64,000 nucleotides of DNA, from positions 248,001 to 312,000 of the forward strand of contig CAVSMR010000003.1 of NCBI GenBank assembly GCA_963729115.1, in the 5' to 3' direction. This document shows positions 61,972 to 64,000 of the stretch, in pieces. Position numbers and translations under genes: made by a program. The DNA comes from Actinophytocola sp963729115. GTDB taxonomy: Bacteria > Actinomycetota > Actinomycetes > Mycobacteriales > Pseudonocardiaceae. Numbering within the stretch: position 1 is the stretch's first letter; each line of letters begins with the position of its first letter. The notes under the pieces are model-generated. The model was not told where the DNA came from and made no database searches. It saw nothing but the letters and a program-made list of their open reading frames with translations.

Positions 61972-62862
61972 ATGACGTCATTGGACGGGCGGGCGGTAGT
62001 GGTCACCGGGGCCGGGCGAGGGCTCGGCCTCGCCTACGCGAGCCACCTCGCCCGGGTCGGGGCCGCCGTGGTGGTCAACGACATCGACGGGGACCTCGCC
62101 GCGGCGGCCGCCGAGGGCATCCGGGCCGCGGGTGGCGCGGCTGCGGCCAGCGACCACGACGTGGCCGACGCCGACGGCGCGCAGGCCATCGTCGACCGCT
62201 GCCTCACCGAGTTCGGACGCGTCGACGGCCTCGTCAACAACGCCGGGGTGATCCACGAGGCGCTCCCGCCCGACGAGGACCCGCGACGGGCCCGCGAGCT
62301 GATCGAGGTCAACGTGCTCGGGGTGATCTTCACCGGCCTCGCCGCGGTGCGCGCCATGACCGGCGGCGGCTCGATCGTCAACATCTCCTCCGGCGCCGCG
62401 CTCGGCCAGCGCACGCTCGGCACCTACGCCGCGAGCAAGGGCGCCGTCGCCTCCCTGACCTACTCCTGGGCGCTGGACCTCGAGCCCGCCGGCATCCGCG
62501 TCAACGCCGTCTGCCCGGTCGCCCGCACGCGCATGGTCCTCGCCTCCGAACGCGCCCAGCGCAACTGCCCGCCGGACAGCACGCCCGACAAGATCGCGCC
62601 GCTCGTGGCCTACCTGCTCGGCGACGGCTCGGCCGGCGTGACCGGCCAGCTGATCCGCTGCAACGGCCCGCGGCTGCACATCGTCGGCCAGCCCTACCTC
62701 AAGGCGCCGATCCTCGAGCGCGACACCTGGGACGCCGAGAGCGTCGAGCGGGCCTTCGCCGAGGTCTTCCACGCCCACCTCGAGCCGTACGGGCTGGAGA
62801 AGCGGCTGCCGCCGACGCTGCGCAGGTGGCTCGACGAGCCGCAGTGGGGAATGATCTCCTGA
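61972..62862 (+). CDS. Short-chain dehydrogenase/reductase
   Basis: The product is 296 residues. The NAD(P) motif TGAGRGLGLAY (12-22), NNAG, catalytic Ser139, Tyr152 and Lys156 (YAASK) are in place. The C-terminus after residue 215 is longer than in the basic SDR and ends in a helix-rich tail (VERAFAEVFHAHLEPYGLEK). It resembles the SDRs acting on steroids or fatty acids in actinobacteria; substrate unknown. Confidence 0.9.
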   Translation: MTSLDGRAVVVTGAGRGLGLAYASHLARVGAAVVVNDIDGDLAAAAAEGIRAAGGAAAASDHDVADADGAQAIVDRCLTEFGRVDGLVNNAGVIHEALPPDEDPRRARELIEVNVLGVIFTGLAAVRAMTGGGSIVNISSGAALGQRTLGTYAASKGAVASLTYSWALDLEPAGIRVNAVCPVARTRMVLASERAQRNCPPDSTPDKIAPLVAYLLGDGSAGVTGQLIRCNGPRLHIVGQPYLKAPILERDTWDAESVERAFAEVFHAHLEPYGLEKRLPPTLRRWLDEPQWGMIS

Positions 62863-62912
62863 CCGGTGAGTGGGCGGCCGCGTCGAGCCGGGCGGCCGCC
62901 CACCCGCACCGG

Positions 62913-64000
62913 TCAGCGCGCCGCGGTGAGCAGGGCGTGCGTGCGCTCGATCTCGTCGAACGACTTCGGCTTCGCGGTCGCCGCCTTCGCGGTCGCCGAC
63001 TGTCCATTCGGGCCGACGGCGGGCTTGCCCGCGGTGTAGAGCCACGTCTGGAACAGGCTGTCGAGCTGCTTGCCGGAGACCCGCTCGGCGAGCGCGATGA
63101 ACTGGTCGGTCGTCGCGGTGGCGTACTTGTGCTGGCGCGTCCACGTCTTCAGGATCCGGAAGAACGCGGTGTCGCCCACCGCGGTCCGCACGGCCTGCAG
63201 GGTCATGCCGCCACGGTCGTACACGGCGTCGTCGAACTGGTTCGCCGGTCCCGGGTCACCGGGCAGCACCTGCCAGAAGGCGTCGTCGGCCGGGATCGAG
63301 TCGTAGGTGAACTGCGCGACCTCCGCCGGCGTGCCCTCACCCTGGTGGTCCGACCACAGGTACTCCGCATAGGTCGCGAAGCCCTCGTTCAGCCAGATCT
63401 CCCGCCAGTCGTGCACCGACACGGAGTCGCCGAACCACTGGTGGGCGTTCTCGTGCGCGACGACCGACGTGTTGGAGCCCTGGTTGAAGAAGCCGGCGTC
63501 GTACACCGGGCGCGTCTGGTTCTCCAGCGCGAAACCCAGGCTGGTGTCGACGATGCCGCCCTGCGCCTCGAACGGGTACGGCCCGAAGTGCTGTGCCAGC
63601 ACCTCGACGATCTCCGGCGTGCGCTCCACCGACGCCCGCGCGGCGTCGGCGCTGTCGCCGAGGTCGTCGCCGTACGCCCTGATGAACGGCAGGCCGTTCG
63701 GTGCCTGCGACGCCTGCGCGTCGTACTGGCCGAGCGTGAGGAACGTCAGGTACGGCGCCTGCGGCTTCGTGCTGCGCCAGTCGTACCGGACCATGCCGGC
63801 GGTGGTCTGCTCGATCCTCGTGAGCACGCCGTTGGACAGCGCCTCGACACCGTCGGGCACGGCGATCGACACGTCGAAGGTCGCCTTGTCCCGCGGGTGG
63901 TCGTTGCTCGGGTACCACCACGGCGCGATCTGCGGCTCGTTCACCGCGAGCGCGCCGGTCGGCGTCTTCGTCCAGCCGGAGAAGCCGTAGAGCCGGTAGG
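62913..64000 (-). CDS. M1-family metallo-aminopeptidase, cut by window edge
   Basis: Only the C-terminal 362 residues are present; the 5' end lies beyond 64000. The zinc motif HENAHQWFGDS with the third ligand in NEGFATYAEY is clear. KATFDVSIAVPDGVEALSNG is the preceding beta domain. The end (AKAATAKPKSFDEIERTHA) replaces the long C-terminal helical domain of classical PepN, as in secreted short M1 peptidases. It probably trims exported peptides. Confidence 0.93.
   Translation of the reverse strand, partial: YRLYGFSGWTKTPTGALAVNEPQIAPWWYPSNDHPRDKATFDVSIAVPDGVEALSNGVLTRIEQTTAGMVRYDWRSTKPQAPYLTFLTLGQYDAQASQAPNGLPFIRAYGDDLGDSADAARASVERTPEIVEVLAQHFGPYPFEAQGGIVDTSLGFALENQTRPVYDAGFFNQGSNTSVVAHENAHQWFGDSVSVHDWREIWLNEGFATYAEYLWSDHQGEGTPAEVAQFTYDSIPADDAFWQVLPGDPGPANQFDDAVYDRGGMTLQAVRTAVGDTAFFRILKTWTRQHKYATATTDQFIALAERVSGKQLDSLFQTWLYTAGKPAVGPNGQSATAKAATAKPKSFDEIERTHALLTAAR

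Overview
The window is very G+C-rich, uses GTG starts freely, and carries many genes joined by ATGA or GTGA overlaps. It encodes type VII secretion substrates of the EspC/WXG type, an AfsR/SARP regulator, DUF1707 and F420-type LLM proteins, and many exported cell-wall hydrolases. This points to a filamentous actinomycete, most plausibly of the Pseudonocardiales (Amycolatopsis-like); the species cannot be told from the sequence. No rRNA, tRNA, CRISPR array or intact insertion sequence was seen.

Layout. 1-17.6 kb: accessory and housekeeping genes. These are an AI-2E-type permease, a large formylglycine-type arylsulfatase, a TetR repressor divergent from a zinc alcohol dehydrogenase across a perfect operator, a LexA-type protease-repressor, a frameshifted CE4 deacetylase, an alkylsulfatase-like MBL enzyme, an ABC-2 exporter operon ending in a methyltransferase, and an AfsR/SARP regulator. 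17.7-20.5 kb: a type VII secretion cargo operon (EspC-like protein, YbaB-like protein, large WXG protein with a C-terminal ADP-ribosyltransferase-like toxin domain). 20.5-31.1 kb: glmS, a VWA protein, an M23 endopeptidase, a NYN-LOTUS RNase-like protein, a kinase-oxidoreductase fusion and small conserved proteins. 31.2-35.3 kb: a glcDEF-type glycolate/lactate oxidase operon.

35.4-45.7 kb is the most distinctive block. A divergent carbohydrate locus combines a sensor-HTH regulator, an amidohydrolase with a translationally coupled, apparently inactive paralogue, two CUT1 permeases, a binding lipoprotein, a frameshifted Gfo/Idh/MocA oxidoreductase, a DegT aminotransferase and a cytoplasmic heparinase II/III-like protein. 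It is closed by a perfect 16-bp hairpin. It probably imports and breaks down an uncommon, possibly amino or acidic, sugar.

45.8-64 kb: a second type VII cargo pair carrying a lytic transglycosylase, followed by a run of exported proteins (ParB-like nuclease, lamin-tail protein, two M23 peptidases, GH3 glucosidase, lipoprotein, DUF3103-like protein, S8 protease, M1 aminopeptidase). Mixed with these are a short Rho paralogue and a STAS-kinase fusion. Many genes act at the envelope: peptidoglycan hydrolases, type VII cargo, and polysaccharide or protein degradation.

Two otherwise good genes are broken by small indels in repetitive G+C tracts (near 8,473 and 42,165). These are either recent mutations or sequence errors.
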